Part shown: positions 7,540 through 16,961 of the stretch, piece by piece
How the letters are laid out: each line of letters opens with the position of its first letter
Position numbering within the stretch: the first letter of the stretch is position 1
Assembly: GCA_030684555.1 (NCBI GenBank)
Contig: JAUXVN010000145.1
Span: 1 to 48,290 of the forward strand
DNA from: Ignavibacteria bacterium
Lineage (GTDB): Bacteria; Bacteroidota; Ignavibacteria; Ignavibacteriales; Ignavibacteriaceae
Direction: 5' to 3'
DNA: 48,290 nucleotides
Notes under the pieces: generated by a model
Databases searched by the model: none
What the model saw: only the letters and a program-made list of their open reading frames with translations
What the model was told of the DNA's origin: nothing
Program-made: the position numbers and the translations under genes

Positions 7540-9378
7540 ATGTCACGTAAATTGTATTTATTAGCTGTAATTTTTCTATTCACATTGTTTATTGGTTGTG
7601 AAGAAACAACTAATACAGAAGATCCAAAAGGCGATCCAGCCGGTGCTCAAGTAAAAGTGCAATTAGCAAATCAATCGCTTGAGTCAACATTCGTTACCTG
7701 GTCATCAAGTTCATTCAATAACGCAAACGACTTTGACAGGTTAAATTTTACCACTTCAAACACACTCTATAAAGAAGCTTTGGTTTTAGATCCTTCTAAT
7801 ACACAAGCAAGTTTTGGTGCTGCTCTTACTGAAATTCTATCTGCATATGCTGATCCAGACATCAATGCTATGATAAAAAAAATGGAATCATCTGCAGATT
7901 CGGGATTTTTTGGAAAAGCCCTTTTTAACATCGGACTCTTTCACTCTACTTCACAGATGAAAGTTCCTGTTGAACAAATTGCAACGAATTCATTTTTTAT
8001 GTTTCAAAAAGCTATAACAGACCCTCCACTTATAAGTGAAGTTCAAACAGTTTTGAAGAACAAACTTATACCGAGAGTTGTTTACGCAATCGACAGACTT
8101 AACCATGTTGCTTCAACTGATACCTTCCGTTTTGAAGTTACCGGAAGAATGCAGGGTGATCAAAATAGAAGTTCTGTTTATCTCTATCCTGCTGAAGCAC
8201 ATTTCTTCTCAGCCGCCGTCAATGGTATTAATTCTATGCTTGAAGGTATGATGGTTTACAAATTTGAGATGGCTGATTATTCACAGGCAAGTATTGTGGC
8301 TGCATTAAATCAAGATAATCCTAACTTTTTCGGACTCGCATCTGATGGAACTACTAGATCAGCAAATGCTAAAGGTTCGATGAATGAGATGATAAATAAG
8401 TTACTTTCCGGTATTCAGAAATTAGAAACCATTTCAGGTAACAAAACAGATGCAGTTATTAAATTGGGAAATGACGGGATTCGACAAAGTGATTTAGACA
8501 CTGTGAAAACTTATCTGAATAAAATGAAAACCGCCATGACTCAACCAGTCTCCATACATATCGAAAATGGTGATAGAGATGGGAATAGTTATGACATTCA
8601 AGTTTTTCTCGGGAAATTCTTTGATAATCCGGTTGCAAATCCTAAAAAATCTTTCTTACCTGCCTATACTGTCGAACCTGATGGTGAAAAGGGAATTCAG
8701 ATGCATTTTAATGCGGATACCTATGATCAATTTATTTTCCCGGATCCTACTTTCGGTGGTGTTTTCCCGGGTATGACAAATGATAAATTGAAAAAATTAA
8801 TGAGAATTGATGAAGAATTTGCATATCAATTAGCCGGAAGTATCCAAGATAATGGTTCACAAATGATTACAATTACTCCGAGGTTAAGGATTGTAACTCC
8901 TTCAAAGAATTATGAAATAACTGCTTCTCGATCATTTAATGGTTGGGAATATTACTATGAGTATGAATTTTTCATAATGGATCAAAATAATCAGGCTTAT
9001 ACTATTTTTATTGATTACGGTCAAGGTTATAAAGAGCTTAACAGTGCAGATCCTTTAGTAATTAGAGCGAAGGATCATATCTGGAAACAAATTTCATTCT
9101 ACAATCCCGGACAACTTTCTGCGTTTGCTTATTCTAATCCGGCAAGAGTTACTTTGAACTGGTCTAATTGGTTAGAAAAATGTGTAATTCAGAGAAGTAT
9201 TGGAAGCGGAACATTGGCAGATTATCAAAATCTTGATTATGCTTACTACTTCGAAGATTATAACGTAAGTACGGGAGTTACATATAACTATCGTGTAAGA
9301 ACATCAACTGTTCCAAACAATTGGCAGTTTGTACTGAAAGATCCTTTGTACTCAAATACAGTTACAATAACTCCATAA
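7540..9378 (+). CDS. large exported lipoprotein with C-terminal Fn3-like domain, unknown function
   Basis: I do not recognise the family. The protein has 612 residues from the chosen ATG, which follows a near-perfect AAGGAGG (7528-7534) by five bases; an ATG at 7519 lies upstream of that site and is less likely. The N terminus is a signal peptide ending in the lipobox FIGC. The middle is helical with a TPR-like opening (ALVLDPSNTQASFGAALTE). The C-terminal 90 residues (from about NPARVTLNWSNW to YRVRTS) look like a fibronectin type III module. A downstream gene for a predicted outer-membrane barrel begins one base after the stop, so the two are surely co-transcribed and probably co-translated. 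A cell-surface complex is a reasonable guess only. Confidence 0.75.
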   Translation: MSRKLYLLAVIFLFTLFIGCEETTNTEDPKGDPAGAQVKVQLANQSLESTFVTWSSSSFNNANDFDRLNFTTSNTLYKEALVLDPSNTQASFGAALTEILSAYADPDINAMIKKMESSADSGFFGKALFNIGLFHSTSQMKVPVEQIATNSFFMFQKAITDPPLISEVQTVLKNKLIPRVVYAIDRLNHVASTDTFRFEVTGRMQGDQNRSSVYLYPAEAHFFSAAVNGINSMLEGMMVYKFEMADYSQASIVAALNQDNPNFFGLASDGTTRSANAKGSMNEMINKLLSGIQKLETISGNKTDAVIKLGNDGIRQSDLDTVKTYLNKMKTAMTQPVSIHIENGDRDGNSYDIQVFLGKFFDNPVANPKKSFLPAYTVEPDGEKGIQMHFNADTYDQFIFPDPTFGGVFPGMTNDKLKKLMRIDEEFAYQLAGSIQDNGSQMITITPRLRIVTPSKNYEITASRSFNGWEYYYEYEFFIMDQNNQAYTIFIDYGQGYKELNSADPLVIRAKDHIWKQISFYNPGQLSAFAYSNPARVTLNWSNWLEKCVIQRSIGSGTLADYQNLDYAYYFEDYNVSTGVTYNYRVRTSTVPNNWQFVLKDPLYSNTVTITP

Positions 9379-9379
9379 G

Positions 9380-10750
9380 TTGAAATTACTTGTTCTTTCA
9401 GTTCTAATTTTTTTTTCGGGGATTTGGGAAACAATGTTTTCTCAAATCCCTGTTAATCCGGCTGATGATTCCTTCATCAGTTGTCAACTAAACTACAACT
9501 ACTTTGACTTGTACAGAAGTGAAAGTAAATCCTCATATTTTAAATCATACCTTTCAACAAAATCTTTAAGCATCGATTATAAAAAGAATAGTTTCTTATT
9601 ATCATTTTCAATGCAAGACCCCAAACTTTACATAACCAATAAAAATAATCGCGATGATAATTTCGCTTTCAATGGTATTTTTGGCAGAAGGAGTATTCAG
9701 CCCAAAATAGATTATGAAAATGATATTGTTAACCTTGGCAGCGAATTCACAATTTATGAAAATAGGAGATTAGCAGAATCATCTTTTAATTCTTATGTTG
9801 AATTTAAATTCAATACCACAATAATAAACCGTTTCAAAATTGGACTTGCAAAAGAAAGTGAATCACTCTTTACGGATATTTCATATTCTACCGAACGAAT
9901 ATTATTCGATAATGATCTCAAATTTTATAAACTGACACAATCATTTGAGGTTGGCAAAATATTTAATTCAAAATGGAGATTTGAAACATTCCAGCAATGG
10001 AAGTTTGATGAGGGGAATATTTCACAAACTCACCATTTAAATAATTCAGGTAATTTTTATGGTGCAAATATTTCTGCTGAATTTCTCGATAACAAATTAA
10101 GTCTTTCGTCAAACTACTTTGCAGGGGATGGTAAATTAATTTTTGAATATGATAAAAATATTTATGGCGAAGAAAAATTTTCAGACATTGTTTTTTTTAG
10201 AGGAGAAATAATTTCAACCCTTCTTTCTACTTATAATTTAATTGATGAATTTAAAGTCGGCTTTATGAATTTTCGAGGCAAATCTACCGGTGAAATTCAA
10301 TCATGGCCTTTTACAGATGTAATTACTTCAGCAATTGCTAATCGAATTTATTTTCGGGCAAATTTTAATATTCAAAATTATTACTTGCAGTTCAAAAAAC
10401 AATTCAAAATATCTTCATTCGAAATTACTCCTGAGATTTTATTTCTTCACCTTGTTCCCAAAGGAGAGTTTGAAAATTGGCAGCCACTATTTTTAGTTTT
10501 TGGAGTTAAGGACTTTAAACAATCAAAAATTTCATATAAGAATGCTGGATTTGCACATCTAACACTTCAGTTTTATATAGAAGTGGAAAAATATCATCTA
10601 ACAATTTCCGGTGGACAACTAATACCGATATATCAAAATAAAATTGAATCAAGTAGTATTGGTGGACCCATAACCACCTCATCAGAAAAAGTTAAATCTG
10701 ATGGCGGCAGATGGATTGAATTAAGTCTAAAGTATATAATTGGATTCTAA
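9380..10750 (+). CDS. predicted outer-membrane beta-barrel protein, unknown function
   Basis: Protein of 456 residues with a TTG start one base after the preceding lipoprotein stop, indicating translational coupling. A signal peptide (MKLLVLSVLIFFSGIW) ends near MFSQ. The remainder is dominated by alternating hydrophobic/polar and aromatic strands (for example YLQFKKQFKI and FGVKDFKQSKISY) and ends in YIIGF, a terminal aromatic as in many outer-membrane barrels. No recognised family motif is present. The pairing with a lipoprotein suggests a surface complex of unknown substrate. No clear terminator follows immediately; a strong inverted repeat starts about 150 bases downstream. Confidence 0.65.
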   Translation: MKLLVLSVLIFFSGIWETMFSQIPVNPADDSFISCQLNYNYFDLYRSESKSSYFKSYLSTKSLSIDYKKNSFLLSFSMQDPKLYITNKNNRDDNFAFNGIFGRRSIQPKIDYENDIVNLGSEFTIYENRRLAESSFNSYVEFKFNTTIINRFKIGLAKESESLFTDISYSTERILFDNDLKFYKLTQSFEVGKIFNSKWRFETFQQWKFDEGNISQTHHLNNSGNFYGANISAEFLDNKLSLSSNYFAGDGKLIFEYDKNIYGEEKFSDIVFFRGEIISTLLSTYNLIDEFKVGFMNFRGKSTGEIQSWPFTDVITSAIANRIYFRANFNIQNYYLQFKKQFKISSFEITPEILFLHLVPKGEFENWQPLFLVFGVKDFKQSKISYKNAGFAHLTLQFYIEVEKYHLTISGGQLIPIYQNKIESSSIGGPITTSSEKVKSDGGRWIELSLKYIIGF

Positions 10751-10897
10751 ACTTCTCACATCTTAGAAAACCTTCCCGAAATTTGAAACAAATCAAAATT
10801 ATATTCCAATCAGCAATAATTATCATTCGAAAATCGAATAAAATCAGGAAATAAGCCCTTTAGATTCGGTGGCATGAATTGTGCTAAAATAAAGCCG

Positions 10898-10982
10898 AAA
10901 AAGGGAAGAATTACTGGGGGAATGAAATTCGAGTTTTATTACCAGATTTTATGACGGATTTCAACATAATTCTTCCCTTTTT
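10898..10982 (+). promoter_or_regulatory. nested inverted repeat (structured leader or terminator) upstream of ccoI
   Basis: A 16-bp perfect inverted repeat (10898-10913 with 10967-10982) encloses a second 9-bp stem (10923-10931 with 10955-10963, one G-T pair). The outer stem starts with an A tract and ends in a T tract, so an RNA copy would resemble a terminator with a large structured loop. It sits in the 306-base gap 10751-11056, which otherwise holds no gene, and ends 74 bases before the ccoI start. It may be the terminator of the outer-membrane gene, a conditional leader of the cco operon, or a relic of a small palindromic mobile element. Confidence 0.55.
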
Positions 10983-11056
10983 TCCTACAGAGGGAGCTTC
11001 AAATAAAAAATTCTACTATATTTAACACGTAAATTTCTTTAGGGTGCTACTAAAAA

Positions 11057-13474
11057 TTGGAAATTAGCGAAGCGATAGTTTGCTTTCATTGCGGTGAAGA
11101 ATGTGATAATGACTCAATTCACAAGGAAGAAAAATATTTCTGTTGTGAAGGGTGTAAAATGGTCTTTGAGATTCTTGACGAAAATAATCTCTGTTCCTAC
11201 TATTCCTATGACCAAAATCCGGGTATAAACCAAAAATCTGTTGTTGCTAAAAACAAATATGAGTTTTTAGATGACGAGGATGTAAAAAAGCAGCTCCTCG
11301 ATTTTACCGATTCAAAAATTAGTACGGTAACTTTTTTTATACCGGATATGCATTGTGCATCGTGCATATGGTTACTTGAAAACCTTATAAGATTAAATCC
11401 TTCAATACAAAATTCACGTGTTAATTTCCTTTCAAAAAAACTTTCAGTTTCATTTTTAACTCAAGAAATATCTTTAAGAAAAATTGTCGAGTTACTAACT
11501 GCAATCGGTTATGAACCATTGATCAGTTTTGATGATTTGGAAAAGAAGGACCTAACTGATTCAAATCGCAAATTATATTACAAAATCGGGATTGCCGGAT
11601 TTTCTTTCGGTAATATAATGTTGTTAAGTTTTCCTGAATATCTCTCAATCGATACTTCGAGTGAAATTTTAAAGCAGACTTTCGCATTTGTAATTTTACT
11701 TTTGTCCCTGCCGGTTTTTTTCTATTGTAGTTGGGATTATTTTGAATCCGCATATAATGGTATCAAACAAAAATTTATTAATATTGATGTTCCATTGGCA
11801 ATAGGTATTCTGGCATTATTTGGCAGAAGTCTTTATGAGATTGTCATGGGTTATGGACCCGGATATATGGATTCCTTCGCGGGATTAATTTTCTTCTTGT
11901 TATTGGGGAAAATATTTCAACAAAAAACATTTGACATCCTAAACTTCGATCGAAATTATAAATCATATTTCCCGATTTCAGTTACGATTATTAAAGGGAA
12001 AGAAGAGAAAGTGATTGCTTTATCGAAGTTGAAAATCGGGGACAGAATAGTTTTGAGAAATGGGGAACTTATTCCGGCTGATTCAATCCTTTTTAACGGA
12101 AATGGCAGTATTGATTATAGTTTTGTTACGGGAGAATCTGCTCAAGTAGAAAAAATGCCGGGAGAAATGCTTTTTGCAGGTGGAAGACAAATCGGAAGTA
12201 AAATTGAAATCGAAGTTTTAAAAGAGGTTTCTCAAAGCTATTTGACACAATTATGGAATAATTTTTCGTTCGATAAAAGGAATGAAGGTGGAATCACACT
12301 ATTCGCTAATAATGTTAGTAAATATTTTACTGTTGTAATTTTGTTAATTGCTGCCGTTTCATTTTTTTACTGGCTTCCACAAAATATTGATACAGCTACA
12401 ACAGTATTTATTGCAGTTCTAATTGTAGCTTGTCCTTGTGCATTAGCATTATCAACCCCATTTACAATGGGAAACAGTTTAAGAATTTTCAGTAAAAATA
12501 ATTTTTTTGTGAAGAATATTGGTGTAATCGAAAAAATTGCAAAATTAAATACAATAGTCTTTGATAAAACCGGCACAATAACATTCCCATCTCGTTCTGA
12601 TGTTGAATTTGTTGGGGACAGTTTAACCGATTCTGAGATGGAGAGAATTATAACTCTCATGAAAAATTCATCCCATCCACTGAGTAAAAAAATATCAGAA
12701 TTTTTTGGTTTCAATTCGGAAATTAAGATTGAGAATTTTAAAGAAATTGCTTCTTTAGGAATTTCCGGTGAGGTGGACGGTTTAAGAATAAAAGCCGGTT
12801 CACCAAAATTTCTCTCAGATGATTTAATCGGTGATAAATTAGAAACAGATTCTGTTGGACATAGTTCTTCCAAAGTTTACATATCTATAAATAAAGAAGT
12901 TCGTGGATTCTTCAAAATAAAGAATGTTTATCGTGTTGGCATAAAAGAGATGATTAGATTATTAAGCAAAAATTTTGATTTGCACATTCTTTCAGGAGAT
13001 AATTCTTCAGAAAAAAATAATCTAATGGAGATATTCCCGGGTTCATCCAATCTATTGTTCAATCAGTCTCCATTTGATAAGCTTGAATTTATTAGGAAAC
13101 TTAAAGCAAACGGAAAAAAAGTTCTAATGGTTGGTGATGGTCTGAATGATGCCGGTGCATTATCTGAAAGTAATGTCGGTATATCAATTGCTGAAGATAT
13201 TACATCATTTACACCTGCAAGTGATGCAATATTGAAAGCATCAGAATTAAATAGATTCGCAGATTTTATAGACTTCTCAAAAAAGAGTTTGAAAATAATT
13301 TATTACAGTTTCGGTATTTCGGTTGTGTATCATATAGTAGGTCTTGGCGCAGCAGTTCAAGGACTTTTATCGCCACTATTTGCAGCAATATTAATGCCTT
13401 TAAGCTCAATAACTGTTGTGGTTTTTACTACAGTTTCAACTACACTAATTGCAAAGAGAAAAGGGTTCTTGTAA
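11057..13474 (+). CDS. ccoI: copper-translocating P-type ATPase for cbb3 oxidase assembly (CcoI/FixI-like)
   Basis: P1B-type ATPase of 805 residues that exports Cu(I), here most likely to load the binuclear centre of cbb3 oxidase. The N terminus is a cysteine-rich metal-binding module (CFHCGEEC and CCEGC, residues 9-33) typical of CcoI-type pumps. A heavy-metal-associated domain follows, with MHCASC (C100, C103). Membrane helices come next. The Cu-binding CPC motif is at 459-461, the phosphorylated Asp at D503 in DKTGT, the SHPL motif in the N domain, and GDGLNDAGAL in the P domain. The start is a TTG; the zinc-finger-like N terminus supports it. ccoS begins immediately after the stop, so ccoI leads the cco operon. 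Confidence 0.92.
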   Translation: MEISEAIVCFHCGEECDNDSIHKEEKYFCCEGCKMVFEILDENNLCSYYSYDQNPGINQKSVVAKNKYEFLDDEDVKKQLLDFTDSKISTVTFFIPDMHCASCIWLLENLIRLNPSIQNSRVNFLSKKLSVSFLTQEISLRKIVELLTAIGYEPLISFDDLEKKDLTDSNRKLYYKIGIAGFSFGNIMLLSFPEYLSIDTSSEILKQTFAFVILLLSLPVFFYCSWDYFESAYNGIKQKFINIDVPLAIGILALFGRSLYEIVMGYGPGYMDSFAGLIFFLLLGKIFQQKTFDILNFDRNYKSYFPISVTIIKGKEEKVIALSKLKIGDRIVLRNGELIPADSILFNGNGSIDYSFVTGESAQVEKMPGEMLFAGGRQIGSKIEIEVLKEVSQSYLTQLWNNFSFDKRNEGGITLFANNVSKYFTVVILLIAAVSFFYWLPQNIDTATTVFIAVLIVACPCALALSTPFTMGNSLRIFSKNNFFVKNIGVIEKIAKLNTIVFDKTGTITFPSRSDVEFVGDSLTDSEMERIITLMKNSSHPLSKKISEFFGFNSEIKIENFKEIASLGISGEVDGLRIKAGSPKFLSDDLIGDKLETDSVGHSSSKVYISINKEVRGFFKIKNVYRVGIKEMIRLLSKNFDLHILSGDNSSEKNNLMEIFPGSSNLLFNQSPFDKLEFIRKLKANGKKVLMVGDGLNDAGALSESNVGISIAEDITSFTPASDAILKASELNRFADFIDFSKKSLKIIYYSFGISVVYHIVGLGAAVQGLLSPLFAAILMPLSSITVVVFTTVSTTLIAKRKGFL

Positions 13475-13669
13475 ATGAGTGTAATAATTATTTTGATTTT
13501 ATTCAGTATTCTAATTGCAGGTGGATTTTTAATCGCTTTTCTATGGGCGGTAAAATCAGGACAGATGGACGACAAATATACTCCATCAGTTAGGATACTT
13601 TTTGATAATGATGAAGAAACAAAAATTAACAAAGAGAATAATAATTCAAACAAAAACGTATCCAAATAG
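13475..13669 (+). CDS. ccoS: cbb3-type cytochrome oxidase assembly protein CcoS
   Basis: Small single-span membrane protein of 64 residues. The N-terminal helix (VIIILILFSILIAGGFLIAF) is followed by the family pattern FLWAVKSGQMDD, then a charged, Asn/Lys-rich tail. CcoS is needed to insert heme and copper cofactors into CcoN; it is known to act with CcoI. It abuts the ccoI stop with no gap and is followed 15 bases later by ccoN, with an AGGAGAAA Shine-Dalgarno in between. Confidence 0.9.
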   Translation: MSVIIILILFSILIAGGFLIAFLWAVKSGQMDDKYTPSVRILFDNDEETKINKENNNSNKNVSK

Positions 13670-13684
13670 ATAGGAGAAACATTC

Positions 13685-15811
13685 ATGCAAATGGAAACAT
13701 TTAGCTACGACAATAAAATTGTAAAAGATTTTGCTGTCGCCACAGTCTTCTGGGGTTTAATCGGGATGATAGTTGGATTGCATATAGCAATTCAATTATA
13801 TCTTCCGGCATTAAATTTTGGTATCCCGTATACTACCTTTGGAAGAATTCGTCCGTTACACACCAACGCCGTTATTTTTGCTTTTGTAGGTAACGGAATT
13901 TTTATGGGAATTTATTACTCATTACAACGTCTTTGTAAAGCCAGGATGTTTAGTGATTTCCTAAGTAAAATCCATTTTTGGGGCTGGCAAACAATTATAG
14001 TTCTTGCTGCAGTTACATTACCATTAGGAATAACTTCTTCCAAGGAATATGCAGAATTAGAATGGCCAATTGATATTTTAATTACTCTTATTTGGGTAGT
14101 TTTTGCTATTAATATGTTTGGAACGATAATCAAAAGACGTGAAAAACATATGTATGTAGCAATTTGGTTTTACATTGCTACAGTAGTTACTGTTGCGGTT
14201 TTGCATATTGTAAATTCAATTGCAATACCGGTTGAATTATTCAAAAGTTATTCTGCTTATGCAGGAGTACAGGATGCTTTAGTTCAGTGGTGGTATGGTC
14301 ATAATGCGGTTGCTTTCTTTTTAACAACACCTTATCTCGGTTTGATGTATTACTTTTTGCCAAAAGCCGCTAATCGTCCGGTATATTCTTACCGTCTTTC
14401 AATTATACATTTTTGGGCATTAATATTTATTTATATATGGGCTGGACCGCATCATCTTCTTTATAGTGCTTTACCCGATTGGGCTCAATCATTAGGAACA
14501 GTTTTTTCATTAATGTTGATTGCTCCTTCATGGGGAGGTATGATTAACGGATTGCTCACGTTACGTGGTGCATGGGATAGAGTAAGAGAAGACGCTGTCT
14601 TGAAGTTTATGGTGGTTGCCGTAACAGCTTATGGTATGTCTACTTTTGAAGGTCCGATGCTGTCTCTGAAAAATGTAAATGCACTAATGCACTTTACAGA
14701 TTGGATAATCGCACATGTTCATATCGGAGCATTGGGTTGGAATGGATTTTTAACATTCGGGATTTTATATTGGTTAATCCCAAGATTGTATAAGACTCAA
14801 CTCTATTCAAAAAAATTAGCAAACTTCCATTTTTGGATTGGCTTTTTGGGAATTGTATTTTATGCCTCATCAATGTATTGGTCAGCATTAACCCAAACTT
14901 TAATGTGGAAACAATTCACTCCTGATGGTTTGTTACAATATCCTAATTTTCTTGAGACAGTATTACAAATTGTTCCAATGTATATTATCCGCTCTATAGG
15001 TGGACTTCTTTTCATCGTTGGAGTTTGCGTAATGATATATAATCTTTTCAAAACTGCAAAGCAAGGTAAGCTTGAGCCAAATGAAGAGGCATCCGCACCT
15101 GCATTGGTTTCATCTTCAGATAAATATAGAAAAGGACTTGGACACCGTTGGCTCGAAAGCAAACCAATTCAATTTACAGTATTGTCGCTTATAGCAATTT
15201 TAATTGGTGGAATTATTGAGATTGTTCCGACTTTTCTAGTAAAAACAAATATCCCGACAATCGCTGCTGTAAAACCTTACTCACCGTTGGAATTACATGG
15301 ACGGGACATTTACATTCGTGAAGGATGTAATTCTTGTCATTCACAACTTGTAAGACCTTTCAGAAGTGAGACTGAGCGATATGGTGAATATTCTAAAGCG
15401 GGAGAATATGTTTATGACCATCCATTTTTATGGGGTTCAAAGAGAACCGGACCCGATTTGCATAGAGTTGGTCAAAAATATCCAAACTTATGGCATTATC
15501 ATCACATGATGGATCCACGCTTAATGTCTCCGGGTTCAATAATGCCTCCTTTCCCTTGGTTAACTGAAAATATTTTAGATATCTCTACTACCGGAGCTAA
15601 AATACGAGCATTGCAAAAACTTGGCGTTCCTTATCCTGGTGGATATGACCAAACGGCAAATACAGATGTTCAGAAACAAGCTGAGGGAATCGCAATAGAT
15701 CTTCAATCTAATGGGATAGCAATAGACAGTGATAAAGAAATTATTGCTTTAATAGCTTATCTCCAAAGATTGGGGACTGATATAAAAGTTAAAAATACAG
15801 TAATCAAGTAG
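13685..15811 (+). CDS. ccoN: cbb3-type cytochrome c oxidase, fused subunits I and II (CcoN-CcoO)
   Basis: A 708-residue fusion of the catalytic subunit CcoN (about residues 1-475) and the monoheme cytochrome c CcoO (about 490-708). The CcoN part has about 12 membrane helices. Heme and CuB histidines are visible in RPLHTNAV, WWYGHNAVAFF, AGPHHLLYS and HVHIGALGWNG, and the cross-link Tyr candidate in RPVYSYRLS. After another membrane helix (VLSLIAILIGGIIEIVPTF) the CcoO domain binds heme c at C548-x2-C551-H552 in the conserved EGCNSCHSQLVRPF context. The enzyme reduces O2 to water with high affinity and pumps protons. Subunit fusion is common in Bacteroidota. Neighbours before and after are all cbb3 genes. 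Confidence 0.95.
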   Translation: MQMETFSYDNKIVKDFAVATVFWGLIGMIVGLHIAIQLYLPALNFGIPYTTFGRIRPLHTNAVIFAFVGNGIFMGIYYSLQRLCKARMFSDFLSKIHFWGWQTIIVLAAVTLPLGITSSKEYAELEWPIDILITLIWVVFAINMFGTIIKRREKHMYVAIWFYIATVVTVAVLHIVNSIAIPVELFKSYSAYAGVQDALVQWWYGHNAVAFFLTTPYLGLMYYFLPKAANRPVYSYRLSIIHFWALIFIYIWAGPHHLLYSALPDWAQSLGTVFSLMLIAPSWGGMINGLLTLRGAWDRVREDAVLKFMVVAVTAYGMSTFEGPMLSLKNVNALMHFTDWIIAHVHIGALGWNGFLTFGILYWLIPRLYKTQLYSKKLANFHFWIGFLGIVFYASSMYWSALTQTLMWKQFTPDGLLQYPNFLETVLQIVPMYIIRSIGGLLFIVGVCVMIYNLFKTAKQGKLEPNEEASAPALVSSSDKYRKGLGHRWLESKPIQFTVLSLIAILIGGIIEIVPTFLVKTNIPTIAAVKPYSPLELHGRDIYIREGCNSCHSQLVRPFRSETERYGEYSKAGEYVYDHPFLWGSKRTGPDLHRVGQKYPNLWHYHHMMDPRLMSPGSIMPPFPWLTENILDISTTGAKIRALQKLGVPYPGGYDQTANTDVQKQAEGIAIDLQSNGIAIDSDKEIIALIAYLQRLGTDIKVKNTVIK

Positions 15812-15822
15812 GAAATAAATAA

Positions 15823-16005
15823 ATGTTTAGTAACTATTTGTCATCAATCGAAGATATATCAATTTATCCGTTAATCGGATTGTTCATCTTCGTTCCAATT
15901 TTTACACTATGGTTGATTTATGCTCTTCGCCTCGATAAAAAAGAAATCGAAGAACTTGAAAATCTTCCATTGGATTCATCAACTAATGAAAATAATCAAA
16001 AGTAA
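15823..16005 (+). CDS. ccoQ: CcoQ/FixQ-like small subunit of cbb3 oxidase
   Basis: 60-residue single-span membrane protein. One helix (YPLIGLFIFVPIFTLWLIYAL) is followed by the short charged motif RLDKKEIEELENLPL, as in CcoQ proteins that stabilise the interaction of CcoP with the CcoNO core. Sequence conservation in this family is weak, so the call rests mainly on size, topology and position between ccoN-O and ccoP. Confidence 0.8.
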   Translation: MFSNYLSSIEDISIYPLIGLFIFVPIFTLWLIYALRLDKKEIEELENLPLDSSTNENNQK

Positions 16006-16017
16006 AGGGCTTTTACA

Positions 16018-16896
16018 ATGTTGATTAAAAAGAAAATTAAAGAAAGTACGAAGGTAAAAAAACACTTTGAATTAAATTTCAAATTGATTTTTACAATTCT
16101 GTTTCTATTTCCCTTCGTCCCAATATTTGCACAAGGGGGAGAAATAGATATGGTCGCTTACACAGATACTGCATTTCTCATTCTATTCCTTTTTATGATA
16201 TTTCTTACAATTGTTTTTATGGTTTATCATGTTGGAATTCAAAAAATACCGGGGGAGGTTTCTCTCTGGGCTAAGTTTATGGATTTACTGATTGACGCAA
16301 AACCGATTGAAAATGAAAAAGAAATATTACTTGATCACGACTATGATGGTATTAAAGAACTGAACAATAATCTTCCGCCCTGGTGGAAATATCTTTTTTA
16401 CATAACAATTGTCTGGTCAATAATTTATATGCTTGTCTTTCACGTTTTTGATATCGGTAAACTTATGGAAGCCGAGTATGCAGAAGAAATTGAATTAGCT
16501 GAATTACAAAAGGCACAATTCTTAGCAGGCGGTGAGTTTATTGATGAAAATAATGTTAAAGTTTCCATGGACCCAGGTACATTATTCAGCGGTAAAGAAA
16601 TTTTTGTGAAATACTGCGCTGCTTGTCACGGTAACTTTGGAGAAGGATTAGTTGGTCCTAATTTTACTGATGAATATTGGATTCATGGTGGTGACATTAA
16701 GAATTTATTCTTAATAATTAAAAACGGTGTTCCTGAAAAAGGAATGATCAGTTGGAAATCACAACTTAACCCGAAAAATATGCAGGAAGTAGGAAGTTAT
16801 ATTCTATCACTGCAAGGAACAAATCCCCCGAATCAAAAACCACCTCAAGGTGAAAAATGGGTTGTTCCTGCTGATACTGCTGCTGTTACACAATAA
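16018..16896 (+). CDS. ccoP: cbb3-type cytochrome c oxidase subunit III (CcoP), single heme
   Basis: 292-residue membrane-anchored cytochrome c that passes electrons to CcoN-CcoO. Order: a hydrophobic, signal-like N terminus (about 20-39, ending IFAQ), a first helix (about 47-67), the CcoP motif NNLPPWWKYLFY opening the second helix (about 120-143), then one cytochrome c domain with C200-A-A-C203-H204 and a likely Met ligand in GMISW. Most proteobacterial CcoP subunits carry two hemes; only one CxxCH is present here, as in many Bacteroidota. The long N-terminal extension before the first helix is also unlike the proteobacterial form. It is separated from ccoQ by 12 bases. Confidence 0.92.
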   Translation: MLIKKKIKESTKVKKHFELNFKLIFTILFLFPFVPIFAQGGEIDMVAYTDTAFLILFLFMIFLTIVFMVYHVGIQKIPGEVSLWAKFMDLLIDAKPIENEKEILLDHDYDGIKELNNNLPPWWKYLFYITIVWSIIYMLVFHVFDIGKLMEAEYAEEIELAELQKAQFLAGGEFIDENNVKVSMDPGTLFSGKEIFVKYCAACHGNFGEGLVGPNFTDEYWIHGGDIKNLFLIIKNGVPEKGMISWKSQLNPKNMQEVGSYILSLQGTNPPNQKPPQGEKWVVPADTAAVTQ

Positions 16897-16907
16897 ATGA
16901 ATTGATT

Positions 16908-16929
16908 AGGTCGGGGTAATTCCCGACCT
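16908..16929 (+). other. GC-rich hairpin between ccoP and ccoG
   Basis: An 8-bp perfect stem (16908-16915 with 16922-16929) with a 6-base loop lies 12 bases after the ccoP stop. No T run follows directly, so it is more likely an mRNA stabiliser or partial terminator separating oxidase subunits from downstream assembly genes. Confidence 0.55.
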
Positions 16930-16961
16930 TGTTATTGAAATATTTTTTAATGCTGAATATT

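Noticed and set aside
12367-12873. 168-codon minus-strand frame inside ccoI
   Set aside because: Antisense to conserved P-type ATPase motifs (CPC, DKTGT); a by-product of codon use.
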